This document shows positions 25,906-36,333 of a DNA stretch of 37,799 bases, piece by piece. The position numbers and the translations under genes are program-made. Origin of the DNA: an uncultured Paracoccaceae bacterium (GTDB lineage: Bacteria; Pseudomonadota; Alphaproteobacteria; Rhodobacterales; Rhodobacteraceae); NCBI GenBank assembly GCA_938049225.1, contig CALICM010000001.1:1-37799 (forward strand), in the 5' to 3' direction. Each line of letters begins with the position of its first letter. Positions within the stretch are counted from its first letter, which is position 1. Under the pieces are notes generated by a model. The model saw only the letters and a list, made by a program, of their open reading frames with translations. It did no database searches and was not told the origin of the DNA.

Positions 25906-27141
25906 ATGATTGCGAATCTTAAAACACAAGGCCTTTGGATAGGCTGTCTTCTGGGATTGTTGGCGGCCACGTCGGTCGCGGCCCAAACCTTCGAGCCCGA
26001 GATCTTTGTGAACGAACAGGTCGTCACGGGCTATGAAATCGACCAACGCGCCCGGCTGCTGCAGGCCCTGGGCGCAGGTGGCAACACCAAAGATCTGGCG
26101 CGCAGCCAGTTGATCGATGACCGCCTGCGAACGGCCGTGGTCGAGCGTTTCGAGCTGGAGGCCAGCGAGGAGGAAATCGATGCGGGCGTCGCAAATTTTG
26201 CGGCGCGCAGGAACGCGGACCTAGAGCAGTTGACCGCGGCCCTCGGGCAACGCGGGATCGACATGCAAACTGTGCGCGATTTCATCGGCAACGCGTTGGG
26301 TTGGCGGGATTTCGTGCAAGCACGGTTCCGTTCAAGTGCGCGGGTGTCCGAGCAGGATTTGGATTTGGCGCTGAACTTCGCGAACCGGTCGGTGCAAGAA
26401 AGCGTCTTGCTGCAAGAACTTGCCCTATCGGTCGAAGAGTTGGGCGAGGCCAGGGCGACCGAGTTGGCCGCCGAGCTGTCGCGCAGTCTGAACCGTGGTG
26501 GGAACTTTGATGCGGCTGTCCGCAAGTATTCCCGCGCGCCCTCGGCGGCGAATGGCGGGCGGCTGGATTGGCGTACCGCGGCGCAATTGCCGGGCCCGGT
26601 CGCGACGCAAGTCTTGGCGCTGACCCCGGGCGAAGTCTCGGCGCCGATCCCGATCGGGGCGGGGATTCTGATCTTTAAGCTGCGTGACATCCGCGAGGAA
26701 CCGCGCGATGTCAGCGCAGCCGCAAAAGACACCGTGACCTATTACCAACTCATCCAACCCCTGCCCGCCAATGCCACGCCCAATGCGATCAGCGCCGCGC
26801 GGACACGGGCCGAGGCGGTCAAGGCCGAGACAGAGCTTTGCCGGGACCTGGACGACGTGGTCGCGGATTTCGATGGTTCCAGTGGACGCAGCGAACCCTC
26901 GCTCTTAGGGGCTGTGCCGGGACCGATCGCGGCGCGTCTGACCGAGATGCAAACCGGCGTGATCGAGATCTTTCAAGACGAACGTGGGGTTGTTCTGCTG
27001 ATGCTCTGCGCACGCTCGGGCGAAACCTCGCCCGAGGCCCGCGAGGCGCTGCGCCGTCAGTTGTTCAACCAGCGCATGACAACCTTTGCGGACGCCTTTC
27101 TGCAGGAACTGCGCGGCGACGCTGTCATTGTTGACAGATGA
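25906..27141 (+). CDS. surA: Periplasmic chaperone / peptidyl-prolyl isomerase SurA-like
   Basis: This 411-residue protein has a signal peptide (MIANLKTQGLWIGCLLGLLAATSVAAQ, cleavage near 26), an N-terminal SurA domain (EIFVNEQVVTGYEIDQRARLL, about 28-170) and a parvulin-type PPIase domain (about 170-275; LSRSLNRGGNFDAAVRKYSRAPSAANGGRLDW, then LTPGEVSAPIPIGAGILIFKL). The rest has no second clear parvulin copy, as in many alphaproteobacterial SurA. It follows lptD by four bases and its stop overlaps the pdxA ATG (ATGA). The neighbours make a SurA role in outer-membrane protein folding, LptD included, likely. Confidence 0.9.
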   Translation: MIANLKTQGLWIGCLLGLLAATSVAAQTFEPEIFVNEQVVTGYEIDQRARLLQALGAGGNTKDLARSQLIDDRLRTAVVERFELEASEEEIDAGVANFAARRNADLEQLTAALGQRGIDMQTVRDFIGNALGWRDFVQARFRSSARVSEQDLDLALNFANRSVQESVLLQELALSVEELGEARATELAAELSRSLNRGGNFDAAVRKYSRAPSAANGGRLDWRTAAQLPGPVATQVLALTPGEVSAPIPIGAGILIFKLRDIREEPRDVSAAAKDTVTYYQLIQPLPANATPNAISAARTRAEAVKAETELCRDLDDVVADFDGSSGRSEPSLLGAVPGPIAARLTEMQTGVIEIFQDERGVVLLMLCARSGETSPEAREALRRQLFNQRMTTFADAFLQELRGDAVIVDR

Positions 27142-28124
27142 CAGCCGCCGTCGCGCTGACCTGCGGTGACCCTGCAGGTGTTGCCCCCGAGATTACCTTT
27201 GCCGCTTGGGACGCGCTGCATGGCGAGGTACCTTTCTTCTTGATCGGTGATGTCGATCATATGCGTCGTGTGGGGCGCGGTTTGGATCGCGGCGTGGCCC
27301 AGATTGACAGCCCCGCGCAAGCATCTGCCGCCACTGACCTTCCGGTGTTGCACCACCCCTTTTCGCAGCCCCCCGTGCCGAGATCGCCTGATTTGGCCAA
27401 TGCTGCAGCGATTATCGCCAGCATCGAGGCGGCCGTCGCTTTCGCGCTGTCAAAGCAAGTCTGTGGGATAACAACCAATCCAATTTCGAAGAAAACCCTG
27501 GCCGATGGCGCCGGTTTCGCCCACCCCGGCCACACCGAGTTTCTGGCGGCCTTAGGCGGGGTGGAGCGTTCGGTGATGATGCTGGCCGCACCCGAGTTAA
27601 AAGTGGTGCCCGCGACGATCCATATGCCCTTAAAGAACGTGCCGCACGCGCTGACACCGCAGATTCTGAACGAAACCCTGGCGATTATGCACGTGGCTTT
27701 GCAACAGGATTTCGGCATCCAGAACCCCAAGATCGCGGTTAGCGGACTAAACCCCCATGCCGGGGAAGGCGGATTGATGGGCACCGAAGATGCTGATGTG
27801 ATCCAGCCGGCCATAGACCGGGCGCGGGCGGCGGGCCTGCAAGTCATCGGCCCACTGCCCGGCGATACGATGTTCCATCCCGCGGCCCGTGCCCGCTATG
27901 ACGCCGCCTTGTGCATGTACCACGACCAGGCCCTAATCCCGATCAAGACACTCAACTTCGCGGCTGGCGTGAACGTCACACTGGGGCTGCCGTTTGTGCG
28001 CACCTCGCCCGATCATGGGACCGCCTTCGACATCGCGGGCCGTGGCACAGCGGATCCAACCAGCTTGATCGAGGCGCTGAGGCTCGCTTGGGAGACCGGG
28101 CAACGCCGTGCGGCCCAACGGTGA
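27138..28124 (+). CDS. pdxA: 4-hydroxythreonine-4-phosphate dehydrogenase
   Basis: This 328-residue enzyme makes the amino-ketone precursor for pyridoxine phosphate in the DXP-dependent vitamin B6 pathway. The N-terminal [12 protein letters not shown] corresponds to the usual GDPAGIGPE. Metal-binding histidines are in HPGHTEF, in NPHAGEGG and in [10 protein letters not shown]. The tail [27 protein letters not shown] is typical. It overlaps both neighbours: ATGA with surA and GTGA with rsmA. The surA-pdxA-rsmA order is conserved widely. Confidence 0.96.
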   Translation: MTAAVALTCGDPAGVAPEITFAAWDALHGEVPFFLIGDVDHMRRVGRGLDRGVAQIDSPAQASAATDLPVLHHPFSQPPVPRSPDLANAAAIIASIEAAVAFALSKQVCGITTNPISKKTLADGAGFAHPGHTEFLAALGGVERSVMMLAAPELKVVPATIHMPLKNVPHALTPQILNETLAIMHVALQQDFGIQNPKIAVSGLNPHAGEGGLMGTEDADVIQPAIDRARAAGLQVIGPLPGDTMFHPAARARYDAALCMYHDQALIPIKTLNFAAGVNVTLGLPFVRTSPDHGTAFDIAGRGTADPTSLIEALRLAWETGQRRAAQR

Positions 28125-28963
28125 GCGATCCGCTGCCGCCACTGCGCGAGGTTATCGCTACTCATGGGTTGAGTGCCCGCAAATCGCTGGGCCAGAATTT
28201 CCTGCTGGACCTGAACTTGACTCGAAAAATCGCCCGTCGCGCCGGGGATTTGACCGACTCCGATGTGCTCGAGATCGGCCCGGGTCCCGGCGGCTTGACC
28301 CGTGCGCTGCTGGCCGAGGGCGCGCGTCGGGTGGTGGCCGTGGAACGGGACCCCCGCTGTCTGCCTGCCCTTGCGCAAGTGGCCACAGCCTATCCCGGTC
28401 GGCTCACGGTGATCGAGGGCGACGCCCTGCAAATGGATCTGACGCCGCACTTGCGCACGCCCTACAAGGTGGTGGCAAACCTGCCTTATAACGTGGGAAC
28501 CGAGTTGCTGATCCGCTGGCTGACGGTGGACGCCTGGCCGCCTGACTGGTCCTCGCTCACATTGATGTTTCAGCGCGAGGTGGCCGAGCGGATCGTTGCT
28601 CAGCCAGGCAACAAAGCCTATGGGCGGTTGTCGATCCTGGCCGGGTGGCGGGCGGATCCGCGCATCGTGCTGGATCTGCCACCCCAAGCGTTTACGCCGC
28701 CGCCCAAAGTCAGCTCGGCCGTGGTACATTTCACCCAGCTGGCTGCACCCCGTTTCAAGGCGGATCGCAGGGTTTTGGAACGGGTTGTGGCAGCGGCGTT
28801 TCAACAGCGGCGCAAAATGATGCGGGCCGCCTTAAAACCCCTGGTCGCCGAGCCTGTGGCCCTTCTTAAAAGCGTCGGAATTGATCCGACCGCGCGGGCC
28901 GAAACCGTTTCACTTGAAGCGTTTTGCGCGTTGGCGCGCCAAATCGAAGCGCCTATTGAATAG
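28121..28963 (+). CDS. rsmA: 16S rRNA (adenine1518/1519-N6)-dimethyltransferase
   Basis: This 280-residue KsgA-family enzyme dimethylates two adenines in helix 45 of 16S rRNA during small-subunit maturation. The SAM-binding motif is [15 protein letters not shown] (near 45-60), followed by VAVERD and the catalytic [11 protein letters not shown] (near 120). The C-terminal [14 protein letters not shown] and [13 protein letters not shown] are typical. The start GTG at 28121 overlaps the pdxA stop and gives the normal N-terminus ([24 protein letters not shown]). The 3' end overlaps the DUF4167 gene by 11 bases. Confidence 0.96.
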   Translation: MSDPLPPLREVIATHGLSARKSLGQNFLLDLNLTRKIARRAGDLTDSDVLEIGPGPGGLTRALLAEGARRVVAVERDPRCLPALAQVATAYPGRLTVIEGDALQMDLTPHLRTPYKVVANLPYNVGTELLIRWLTVDAWPPDWSSLTLMFQREVAERIVAQPGNKAYGRLSILAGWRADPRIVLDLPPQAFTPPPKVSSAVVHFTQLAAPRFKADRRVLERVVAAAFQQRRKMMRAALKPLVAEPVALLKSVGIDPTARAETVSLEAFCALARQIEAPIE

Positions 28964-29552
28964 GCGCGGCGCTTTTTACCGGGTCCGCAGGGGCTTCGGC
29001 GTCGGCGTCTTTGGCCGCTGCTGCAGGTCGGCGGGTCCGGCCGCGCGGTTTGCGCGGAGCGGGCGAGGTGGCGCCATTTGCCTCGGGTGTTTCAACCAGA
29101 TCCGATGTCGCGTCGGCCTCGATAACCTGGTCGGGTTCCGCGGCCCGCATGTCGGGCACTTCAGGCTTTGGCGCACTCTCGCGCGGCTGGCTTCGCTCAG
29201 CCTGTTCCTGAGGTTGCGCTGACGCCTCGCCCGGTTGATTGTCACTTTGCTGTGGCTGGTTTTGGCGGCGCTGCGCCTCGGCCGCTTGGCGTTCGGCCTG
29301 CTCGCGCATGGCGTCGTTCAACATGCGCAAGTAATGTTCAGCGTGTTGTTGGAAGTTTTCTGCGGCCACACGATCACCGGACAATTGTGCGTCGCGGGTG
29401 AGCCCTTGATACTTATCGATAATTTGTTGCGGTGTACCGCGAACTTTGCCTTCGGGGCCCGCGCTGTCAAAGACGCGATTGACCACGTTGCCGACGCTGC
29501 GGTTACGATTGTTGTTCTTGTTGCGTGAACGCGATTTGTTCGAGGGTCTCAT
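28953..29552 (-). CDS. DUF4167 domain-containing protein
   Basis: This 199-residue protein has a very basic N-terminus ([19 protein letters not shown]), a DUF4167 domain (about 20-90; [52 protein letters not shown]), a Gln-rich stretch and an acidic/Ala-Pro tail ending with an [12 protein letters not shown] segment. DUF4167 is common in alphaproteobacteria, usually next to prmC or prfA as here. The composition suggests RNA or ribosome association, but the function is not known. It has its own 192-base upstream gap after prmC. Low complexity is limited to the C-terminal half. Confidence 0.9.
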   Translation of the reverse strand: MRPSNKSRSRNKNNNRNRSVGNVVNRVFDSAGPEGKVRGTPQQIIDKYQGLTRDAQLSGDRVAAENFQQHAEHYLRMLNDAMREQAERQAAEAQRRQNQPQQSDNQPGEASAQPQEQAERSQPRESAPKPEVPDMRAAEPDQVIEADATSDLVETPEANGATSPAPRKPRGRTRRPAAAAKDADAEAPADPVKSAAPIQ

Positions 29553-29744
29553 AAGGTCCCGTATCTACTTGGTTTTTGTGACCGGCGATGTTTCTCTATG
29601 CGCACATTAGCGACGCTGTCGCCGGATTTTTCCGAATGAACTGTGTAACCCCGCCGCCTCAGTAACCTGGATCGGATCAGCGAGTGCTATAGTTGTAGCG
29701 CGCGCCTACGAAAATACAAGCGCAAACTCCCGTTTTTGGCGACC

Positions 29745-30587
29745 TCAGTTGAAATTCCAACCCTCAACGATCCTCTCGTGGTCATTTAAGTCGCTGTGCA
29801 CGGCCCAATCCCCTGCCCCGTGGAACTTGAGCATCTGTGCGACCGCGGGGGCCTGACCCGGCCCGCACTCAAACAGCACCCGCCCTTGAGGCGCTAGAAG
29901 GCTGGGCAAACCCGCAATGATCGCGCGATAGGCCCCCAACCCGTCGCCACCTGGCGTAAGGGCCAAATGCGGCTCCCAGTTTTGTACGTCTGCCGCAAGG
30001 GTCGGCATATCGCTTGCGGGAATGTAGGGAGGATTGCTGACGATCAGGTTAAATTCGCCGCTTACCGCCACCAACCAATCCGATTGCAGCAAAGTAATCC
30101 GGTCGGTCACCCCCAGGGCCACGGCATTGTCCCGCGCCACCGCCAGGGCGGCGGGGCTGAGGTCGGTCGCCATGGCCCGCGCCTTGGGCCATTCGGCCAG
30201 CAGGGTCAGGGCCAGAATGCCCGTGCCGGTGCCCAGATCAAGGATATGATCCGCTGGCGTGCCACCAAGGGCTTGAGCAATCAGCGTTTCTGTCTCGGGT
30301 CGGGGATCCAACACATCGCGGGTTACCCGAAAGTCGCGGCCCCAGAACGCGCGTGTCCCGACGATCTGCGCGACCGGGCGATGCTGGCACCGCTCGGCGA
30401 GACCTTGATCGTAACGCGCCGCGATCTGGTCCGAGAGGATGCGCTTTGCCTCCAAGCTCACTCGCATCGGCGCCAAATCGGCCGCCCAAGCCAGAATATC
30501 CCGCGCATCCCGCGCAGCACCAAGCCCTTGGGTCGGTTCAAGCCGCGCGATCCCGCGTTGCAAGGCTTGAGCGAATGTCTCGGTCAT
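29745..30587 (-). CDS. prmC: Release factor glutamine N5-methyltransferase
   Basis: This 280-residue enzyme methylates the glutamine of the GGQ motif in release factors. An N-terminal helical domain is followed by the SAM-binding [20 protein letters not shown] and the catalytic [10 protein letters not shown] motif. The C-terminal [16 protein letters not shown] matches the family. The start overlaps the prfA stop by four bases (30584-30587), so enzyme and substrate are translated from one message. The gap downstream to 29553 shows no obvious terminator. Confidence 0.95.
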   Translation of the reverse strand: MTETFAQALQRGIARLEPTQGLGAARDARDILAWAADLAPMRVSLEAKRILSDQIAARYDQGLAERCQHRPVAQIVGTRAFWGRDFRVTRDVLDPRPETETLIAQALGGTPADHILDLGTGTGILALTLLAEWPKARAMATDLSPAALAVARDNAVALGVTDRITLLQSDWLVAVSGEFNLIVSNPPYIPASDMPTLAADVQNWEPHLALTPGGDGLGAYRAIIAGLPSLLAPQGRVLFECGPGQAPAVAQMLKFHGAGDWAVHSDLNDHERIVEGWNFN

Positions 30588-31639
30588 GCCTCGAGGTCGG
30601 CCAGGCGGCTCGCTTGGTCATCAGCGATGAGCGCCTCGATGATCTCGTCCAAATCGCCCTGCATCACTTGGTCGAGCTTATAAAGCGTCAGGTTGATCCG
30701 ATGGTCGGTCACGCGCCCTTGCGGGAAATTGTAGGTGCGGATCCGCTCGGACCGATCACCCGAGCCCACCTGCCCCTTGCGGGTCGCAGCCCGCGCGTCG
30801 GCCTGGCGTTGGCGTTCCAGGTCATACAACCGGGTGCGCAGCACCTGCATCGCACGGGCGCGGTTGGTGTGCTGCGATTTCTCGGAACTGGTTACGATGA
30901 TCCCGGTGGGTAAATGGGTGATCCGCACCGCACTATCGGTGGTGTTCACATGCTGCCCCCCGGCGCCCGAGGCACGCATCGTGTCGATGCGGATGTCGGT
31001 GCTGGGGATATCGACATCAACCTCGTCCGCCTCGGGCAGCACGGCAACCGTCGCGGCTGAAGTGTGGATCCGACCGCCGGACTCTGTTGTGGGCACACGT
31101 TGGACGCGATGCACACCAGACTCGAACTTCAACTGAGCGAACACCCCCTCGCCGCGAATGTTGGCCACAAATTCTTTCAGACCGCCAAGCTCGGTCAGCG
31201 ACTCCTCCAAGGGTTCAAACGCCCAGCCCCGATTCTCGGCCAGGCGTTGGTACATCCGTCGCAGGTCCATCGCGAACAAAGCGGCCTCGTCCCCGCCAGT
31301 CCCGGCCCGGATCTCGAGGATGGCAGGGCGCGCATCGGCGGTATCCTTGGGTAGCAGCGCCAGGCGCAAAGCATGCTCGTGATCAGGCAATTCCCCGCGC
31401 AACCCCTCAACCTCGGGCTGGGCCAGGGCCCGCATTTCGGGATCGTCAAGCAGCGCCTCGGCCTCGGCCAGATGCTGCAGGGCCGTGCGATAGGTTTGGA
31501 TCTGCTCGGCCACCGGTTTCAGATCGGCGTATTCGCGGCTGAGGTCGGCCAATTTCGATGGGTCGGGATTCTCACCCAACTGCGCTTGGACAAATTCAAA
31601 CCGGCTGAGAATTTGATCCAGCGTCTCGGCCGGGATCAT
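30584..31639 (-). CDS. prfA: Peptide chain release factor 1
   Basis: This 351-residue RF1 recognises UAA and UAG. The catalytic GGQ lies in [25 protein letters not shown], and the domain 2 specificity region includes [23 protein letters not shown] (the P-x-T type tripeptide for RF1 is PTT here, expected PAT/PVT). The ATG at 31639 overlaps the DUF1499 stop (31636-31639); the alternative start at 31744 would add 35 residues unlike RF1. The length is that of a normal RF1, with no in-frame control site as in RF2. Confidence 0.96.
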   Translation of the reverse strand: MIPAETLDQILSRFEFVQAQLGENPDPSKLADLSREYADLKPVAEQIQTYRTALQHLAEAEALLDDPEMRALAQPEVEGLRGELPDHEHALRLALLPKDTADARPAILEIRAGTGGDEAALFAMDLRRMYQRLAENRGWAFEPLEESLTELGGLKEFVANIRGEGVFAQLKFESGVHRVQRVPTTESGGRIHTSAATVAVLPEADEVDVDIPSTDIRIDTMRASGAGGQHVNTTDSAVRITHLPTGIIVTSSEKSQHTNRARAMQVLRTRLYDLERQRQADARAATRKGQVGSGDRSERIRTYNFPQGRVTDHRINLTLYKLDQVMQGDLDEIIEALIADDQASRLADLEA

Positions 31640-32202
31640 TCCGTCGGGGCCGTCGCACTGCGTTCTGCAAGCGCCGGCGGTGCCGCAGCCAGGGCGGCGG
31701 CGGATGCCTCGGCATCCACAAACGTGTCGAGAGAGGTCAACCAAGCCCTCACCCGCGCCTCGTTCACCCCCTGGTCGCCGTAGCCATAGCGCGAACGAGA
31801 ATAGATCGCGACGGTGGATTTCTCAGTATCCCCAAGGTCATAAAAGCGAACACTAATGTAATCTGGGAACTGAAGTTGTGGCGTGCGTTGGACGTAAGTC
31901 AACCACCCTTCCTGTGCAGTACCAGCCACCCGTTCGACCCGCGGCTGGCCAATCACGAAAGAATCGAACGCAATCGCCAGAGTCGCCGCATCGGCCGCAT
32001 AGATGGGGGCGATAAGCGCGATGGGCTGCTTGGTGAAATCAGGAAGTGCGACACGAAATGCATTCGGGGTTGTTGACTGTGGTACCTCCAGGGGATCGAC
32101 ATGCCAGACAGCCGGATCATGCGACGCCGTGCGCACCGTATAGACCAAATAAGCGGCCAGCCCCAGGACGCCTATTATTATGATGACTAGCATAATTCGC
32201 AT
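31636..32202 (-). CDS. DUF1499 family membrane-anchored protein
   Basis: This 188-residue protein has one N-terminal membrane anchor ([20 protein letters not shown]). It then carries a DUF1499-type domain (about 50-155) with the hallmark [43 protein letters not shown]. The tail is Ala/Pro rich. The function is not known. It lies between ispG (8 bases downstream of its stop) and prfA (ATGA overlap), so it belongs to the same minus-strand operon. No catalytic residues can be named. Confidence 0.78.
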   Translation of the reverse strand: MRIMLVIIIIGVLGLAAYLVYTVRTASHDPAVWHVDPLEVPQSTTPNAFRVALPDFTKQPIALIAPIYAADAATLAIAFDSFVIGQPRVERVAGTAQEGWLTYVQRTPQLQFPDYISVRFYDLGDTEKSTVAIYSRSRYGYGDQGVNEARVRAWLTSLDTFVDAEASAAALAAAPPALAERSATAPTE

Positions 32203-32210
32203 CTACTCAC

Positions 32211-33350
32211 TCAGTTCACTGTTTCCAGGGCGACGTCTGCGGTCGAGGACTGCTCAATCTCGCTGGCTTTCTTTTCCACTAGGTCAACGATGTGATCTAT
32301 CATTTTGTCATTGTCGAGGCGGTGATCCTGTTTTCCCGCCAAATACACCATTCCGTGCCCTGCCCCGCCGCCAGTAAATCCAACATCGGTCATCAACGCC
32401 TCGCCCGGGCCGTTGACAACGCAACCAATGATCGACAGGCTCATTGGTGTTTTAATATGCTCCAGCCGCTTTTCCAGGATGCTGACAGTCTCGATCACAT
32501 TGAAACCCTGACGGGCGCAAGATGGGCACGAGATAATGTTGACGCCGCGGTGGCGCAGGCCCAGGGCCTTGAGGATCTCGTAGCCGACTTTGACCTCTTC
32601 GACCGGATCTGCGGACAGTGAGACGCGGATCGTGTCGCCAATGCCCATCCACAACAGATTGCCCAACCCGATGGAGGATTTAATCGTCCCCGAGGTTAGT
32701 CCGCCCGCCTCGGTGATACCAAGGTGGATCGGGGCATCGGTCGCATCGGCCAGGGATTGATAGGCCGCGGCCGCCAGGAATACGTCCGAGGCTTTGACCG
32801 AGATCTTGAAGGCGTGAAAGTCGTTGTCCTCAAGAATGCGAATGTGGCGCAACCCGCTTTCGACCATCGCCTCTGGGCATGGTTCACCATATTTATCCAA
32901 CAGGTCTTTCTCAAGGCTGCCCGCATTTACCCCGATGCGGATCGAGCAGCCATTGTCGCGGGCGGCCCGTATCACCTCGCGGACGCGCTCGTCCGAACCG
33001 ATATTCCCTGGATTGATCCGCAGACAGGCAGCCCCGGCCTCGGCCGCTTCGATGCCGCGCTTGTAGTGGAAGTGAATGTCCGCGACCAAAGGTACCGGGC
33101 TTTCGCGCACAATCTGCCGCATCGCCTTGGTCGAGGCTTCGTCGGGGCATGACACACGCACGATATCGGCACCCGCGTCGGCGCAAGCTTGGATCTGTTT
33201 CACCGTCGCGCGCACATCATGGGTCAGCGTATTGGTCATCGTCTGCACGCTGATCGGCGCATCGCCACCAACCGGGACCGACCCGACATGGATCTGGCGG
33301 CTTTCGCGACGATAGATATTGCGCCAGGGACGAACGGGGTTCAGCGACAT
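32211..33350 (-). CDS. ispG: 4-hydroxy-3-methylbut-2-enyl diphosphate synthase (IspG)
   Basis: This 379-residue [4Fe-4S] enzyme makes HMBPP in the MEP isoprenoid pathway. The TIM-barrel part opens [28 protein letters not shown] and has [10 protein letters not shown] and ITEAGG. The iron-sulfur cysteines are CPSC (CPSCARQGF, near 270) and a third in [10 protein letters not shown], a normal set. It is the flavodoxin-dependent bacterial type without the plant insert. It follows the RodZ-like gene by 84 bases; this pairing is common in alphaproteobacteria and may share the transcript. Confidence 0.96.
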   Translation of the reverse strand: MSLNPVRPWRNIYRRESRQIHVGSVPVGGDAPISVQTMTNTLTHDVRATVKQIQACADAGADIVRVSCPDEASTKAMRQIVRESPVPLVADIHFHYKRGIEAAEAGAACLRINPGNIGSDERVREVIRAARDNGCSIRIGVNAGSLEKDLLDKYGEPCPEAMVESGLRHIRILEDNDFHAFKISVKASDVFLAAAAYQSLADATDAPIHLGITEAGGLTSGTIKSSIGLGNLLWMGIGDTIRVSLSADPVEEVKVGYEILKALGLRHRGVNIISCPSCARQGFNVIETVSILEKRLEHIKTPMSLSIIGCVVNGPGEALMTDVGFTGGGAGHGMVYLAGKQDHRLDNDKMIDHIVDLVEKKASEIEQSSTADVALETVN

Positions 33351-33434
33351 GGGTGGAGGCTTTCATATTCCAAATTCATATTCCTGATACTGCACCCAAA
33401 TTGGATTGTCACGAAAGCTGTCGTCGCGTCACAG

Positions 33435-34661
33435 CTACTCTTGTACAGGCACAGCATTCAGGGCGCTGACCGTTGCCTGAATCTCGTCAGGGATATCGCT
33501 CACCTGGTCCCAAGCACCACGAATGTCATCAGGCAACAACGAAACATTCTTGGCGACCGAGGCGCTGTTGCCTAAGGGGCCAAAGGCGGTATCATTGACC
33601 AGCAGGTACACAGCGCCCGAATTACCGGCACGCAGCAAGGGCGCTTCGACATCTACGGGCAGCGTATAAGTCTCGCCGGTTTCGAGAATTTTCTCGAACA
33701 ACACGGTGCCATTTTCCAGATAGACCCGCACCCAGGCCGGCTGGCGCGCGACGACATTGACCACGGGCACGCCCACAGGCTCGCGCACCTGCGGCTCGTC
33801 TATCAACGTCGCTGTTTCCTGTGGGGCCGGGTCGATCTCGGCCACCGCCTCGGCCAAGCGCCTGTCGACGGCGAACAGACCCGAGCGCGAAGGATCAATG
33901 TCGACAATCGGACCATCGCGCGCCTCGACCACCGGCACCTCAAGCTCACGCGGTTGGTAAAGGCGGGACAGATCCGTATCGCTCGCGCGTTGCGAAGACG
34001 GTGCAGCCGACAGCTCGACCTCCTCCCCGCTCAGCCCAGGGGCGGCCAGGCCCGCGATGGTCGACAGCGTCTCGGGGCGCTGCTCCACCGGGGCGATGGT
34101 TACCCGTTGAATATTGTGCAGGACCCGGTAGCCGCCGTATCCGACACCGATCGTCAGCATGGCCAAAACCAGCAGAGAGCCGACCGCGGACATCGACAAC
34201 CGCTCGAACATTCCGGGGTTGAGGTCAGCGGATGGGCGATAGACCGGACGCGATAGCGGATCATCGTCCTTCACGCGCAGCGGACCGCTGGCGATAATCC
34301 GGCCCGATGTCGGCGTCTTTTTGGTTTTGAGACCCGCGTTGACGCCGTCAAAACCGCTTTCCGCACAAAACCGTTCAAAAACCGCCTCGGCGTCCAGCTT
34401 CAAATAGCGCGCATAGGAGCGGACATAACCCGCGACAAAGCCGGGGTTGGGAAACACAGCGATATCGCAGTTTTCAATGGCCGCGACATAAGCCGCCCTG
34501 ATCCGCAACTCGCGTTGCACATCCAACAGGGACTTGCCCAAAGTCGCGCGCTCACCGCGCAACTCGTCGCCAAGCTTGATGACGTAGTCATCGAACCCCT
34601 TGAGATCCAGATTTTGCTCTTCGCTGCTCATTCTTTCGAGCAATGCCTCTTTCTTGCCCAT
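33435..34661 (-). CDS. RodZ-like protein (HTH plus DUF4115)
   Basis: This 408-residue protein has an N-terminal helix-turn-helix of the HTH_25/RodZ type (about 26-100; LGDELRGERATLGKSLLDVQRELRIRAAYVAAIE, then FVAGYVRSYARYLKLD). A disordered Pro/Asp part follows, then a membrane helix (SAVGSLLVLAMLTIGVGYGGYRVL, near 180-203). The C-terminal periplasmic DUF4115 domain (about 305-385) contains WVRVYLENGTVLFEKILETGETYTLPV. RodZ ties MreB to the wall-elongation machinery. The start could also be the ATG ten codons later. The ORF stops 84 bases before ispG begins. Confidence 0.86.
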   Translation of the reverse strand: MGKKEALLERMSSEEQNLDLKGFDDYVIKLGDELRGERATLGKSLLDVQRELRIRAAYVAAIENCDIAVFPNPGFVAGYVRSYARYLKLDAEAVFERFCAESGFDGVNAGLKTKKTPTSGRIIASGPLRVKDDDPLSRPVYRPSADLNPGMFERLSMSAVGSLLVLAMLTIGVGYGGYRVLHNIQRVTIAPVEQRPETLSTIAGLAAPGLSGEEVELSAAPSSQRASDTDLSRLYQPRELEVPVVEARDGPIVDIDPSRSGLFAVDRRLAEAVAEIDPAPQETATLIDEPQVREPVGVPVVNVVARQPAWVRVYLENGTVLFEKILETGETYTLPVDVEAPLLRAGNSGAVYLLVNDTAFGPLGNSASVAKNVSLLPDDIRGAWDQVSDIPDEIQATVSALNAVPVQE

Positions 34662-34727
34662 AGCCAGATGACCGAATCGTGAACTCTGTCCCCAACTACT
34701 TATTTTTTGCTAACCTATCACTTATTC

Positions 34728-34749
34728 AAAGGCTTGTGCAGAAGCCTTT
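34728..34749. repeat. Perfect inverted repeat in the divergent gap upstream of the RodZ-like gene
   Basis: AAAGGCTT (34728-34735) and AAGCCTTT (34742-34749) form a perfect eight-pair stem with a six-base loop (GTGCAG). On the plus strand it is followed by TATGGATTTTT. The gap lies between two divergent starts, where a terminator is not expected, so it may be an operator or a leader hairpin. Confidence 0.45.
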
Positions 34750-34859
34750 TATGGATTTTTGCGGGCGTGTCCGCTAATCCACTGCGATGGCCTATGTTGA
34801 TCCATCCATAATCCAGTTGGCGACTTTCAGCGTATACCCCTGAAAACCAGGAGAGCAGT

Positions 34860-35663
34860 ATGAGTTTCTTCGCCGAGTTCGGCTGGGTTTGGTTGCTTAG
34901 TCTGGCGGGCTTTCTGGCCCTCTGGCCGATTAGCGTCATCCGCCGCGACTGCAGCATTGTGGATTTTTGGTGGGGTCCCGGGTTTGGCGTCATGGCGCTG
35001 GCGGTTTGGCTATCGCTTGGCCGTCCAACCGACACCTACACGCTTGCGATCCTTTTGCCTCTGGCGGTTTGGTCGGTCCGCCTTGGCGTGCACCTTGGCC
35101 TCCGCCGGATGGCGGAGGGTCACGAAGATCCGCGGTATGCCGAGATGAGAGAGGCACGCGGGACTGGGTGGTGGTGGAAAAGCCTATTTGTAGTCTTTGT
35201 CCTCCAGGCAGTTGTGCAAGGGCTTGCGGCAGCTGGCATATTAGCAGGATTAGCCGCGGCACCCGCTGTCAGCGCGGACCAGGTGACCATCATTTTGGCG
35301 GTGATTGCCATGTTGGCAGCATTGGTCGAGATGATCTCGGATCTGCAGCTTGATCATTATCGCAGAAAAGTGCCCGTTGGCGGGCTTCTGACCACCGGTC
35401 TTCGGGGGTATGTGCGCTACCCCAGTTATGCGGCCGAGATCGTGTTTTGGGCATCGCTGAGCATATTGGCCTTTGGTGCTGGCGTGTGGTGGGCCCCGGC
35501 TTCGGCACTTATGATCGGATTGCTGCTGCGGTTTGTATCAGGCGTTACGATCTTGGAAGAACGCCTGGCCCGCACGCGCGCAAATTTTGCGGAGTATCAG
35601 AAGGAAGTGCCCGCACTCATGCCGCGGCTATGGCAGAACCGCGCCCATACGCCAGCGGAGTAG
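34860..35663 (+). CDS. DUF1295 family membrane protein
   Basis: This 267-residue protein has about six to seven membrane helices and the DUF1295 pattern: SIVDFWWGPGFG (near 32-43), WSVRLGVHLGLRRM, EDPRYAEMR, then the C-terminal steroid-reductase-like segment GGLLTTGLRGYVRYPSYAAEIVFWASL and EERLARTRANFAEYQKEVPALMP. The ATG at 34860 has AGGAGAG upstream. Relatives include 3-oxo-5-alpha-steroid 4-dehydrogenase family proteins; the substrate here is not known. It appears to be transcribed alone. Confidence 0.87.
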   Translation: MSFFAEFGWVWLLSLAGFLALWPISVIRRDCSIVDFWWGPGFGVMALAVWLSLGRPTDTYTLAILLPLAVWSVRLGVHLGLRRMAEGHEDPRYAEMREARGTGWWWKSLFVVFVLQAVVQGLAAAGILAGLAAAPAVSADQVTIILAVIAMLAALVEMISDLQLDHYRRKVPVGGLLTTGLRGYVRYPSYAAEIVFWASLSILAFGAGVWWAPASALMIGLLLRFVSGVTILEERLARTRANFAEYQKEVPALMPRLWQNRAHTPAE

Positions 35664-35742
35664 TCCACACCGCCTGGGCTTCGATCCACAGTCAGCGCAC
35701 AAAACCCACAGGCATGAACGGTGGAAGAATCCGCCCCAAACC

Positions 35743-36252
35743 TCAATAAATATAGCGTATTTGGTCGGTCCAAAACCGCTCCACCTTGCGAAGCGTTCCG
35801 TTCAATTCGGCGATCTGGTCTGCGGACAGGATGGTTTGATCATTCATAACCACAGAATGACGCTTGAACAGATCGCTGACGATCCGAGAAATACCCCGCC
35901 CCTTTTCGGTCAGCCGCACCCGCACCGCGCGCCGGTCAATGCTGCATTTTTGATGATGCATGTAATCCGCCTCGACCAGCTTCTTCAGGTTGTAGCTGAC
36001 GTTTGACCCTTGGTAGTATCCGCGGGTTTTCAGCTCCCCCGCTGTGACCTCATTTTCGCCGATGTTAAAGATGAGCAGCGCCTGAACCGAATTGATGTCG
36101 ATAATGCCCAGCCGCTCGAATTCATCCTTGATCACATCCAACAGCAATCGGTGCAGTCGTTCGACCATCGCCAATGTGTCCAGATAACGCCCCAAATAGC
36201 TGTCGCCCTTTGAGCCGTGAGTTTCTGTCGTGTGTGTCATCGGAATATTCAT
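35743..36252 (-). CDS. MarR-type winged-helix regulator, LdtR-like
   Basis: This 169-residue protein has a helical N-terminus (YLGRYLDTLAMVERLHRLLLDVIKDEFERLG), a winged helix (about 55-125; INSVQALLIFNIGENEVTAGELKTRGYYQGSNVSYNLKKLVEADYMHHQKC), and RRAVRVRLTEKGRGI in the wing. The pattern resembles LdtR, an alphaproteobacterial regulator linked to L,D-transpeptidases and stress in Liberibacter and rhizobia. The target is not in the window: no ldt gene is adjacent. The name is by resemblance only. Confidence 0.82.
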   Translation of the reverse strand: MNIPMTHTTETHGSKGDSYLGRYLDTLAMVERLHRLLLDVIKDEFERLGIIDINSVQALLIFNIGENEVTAGELKTRGYYQGSNVSYNLKKLVEADYMHHQKCSIDRRAVRVRLTEKGRGISRIVSDLFKRHSVVMNDQTILSADQIAELNGTLRKVERFWTDQIRYIY

Positions 36253-36333
36253 GTGTCTGACCCGCTGAAGAGAACCTACCCAGTTTCTGCGAGAAAAATG
36301 ACAATAAGTTGTTAATTCGCAGAAAGTCTGAAT

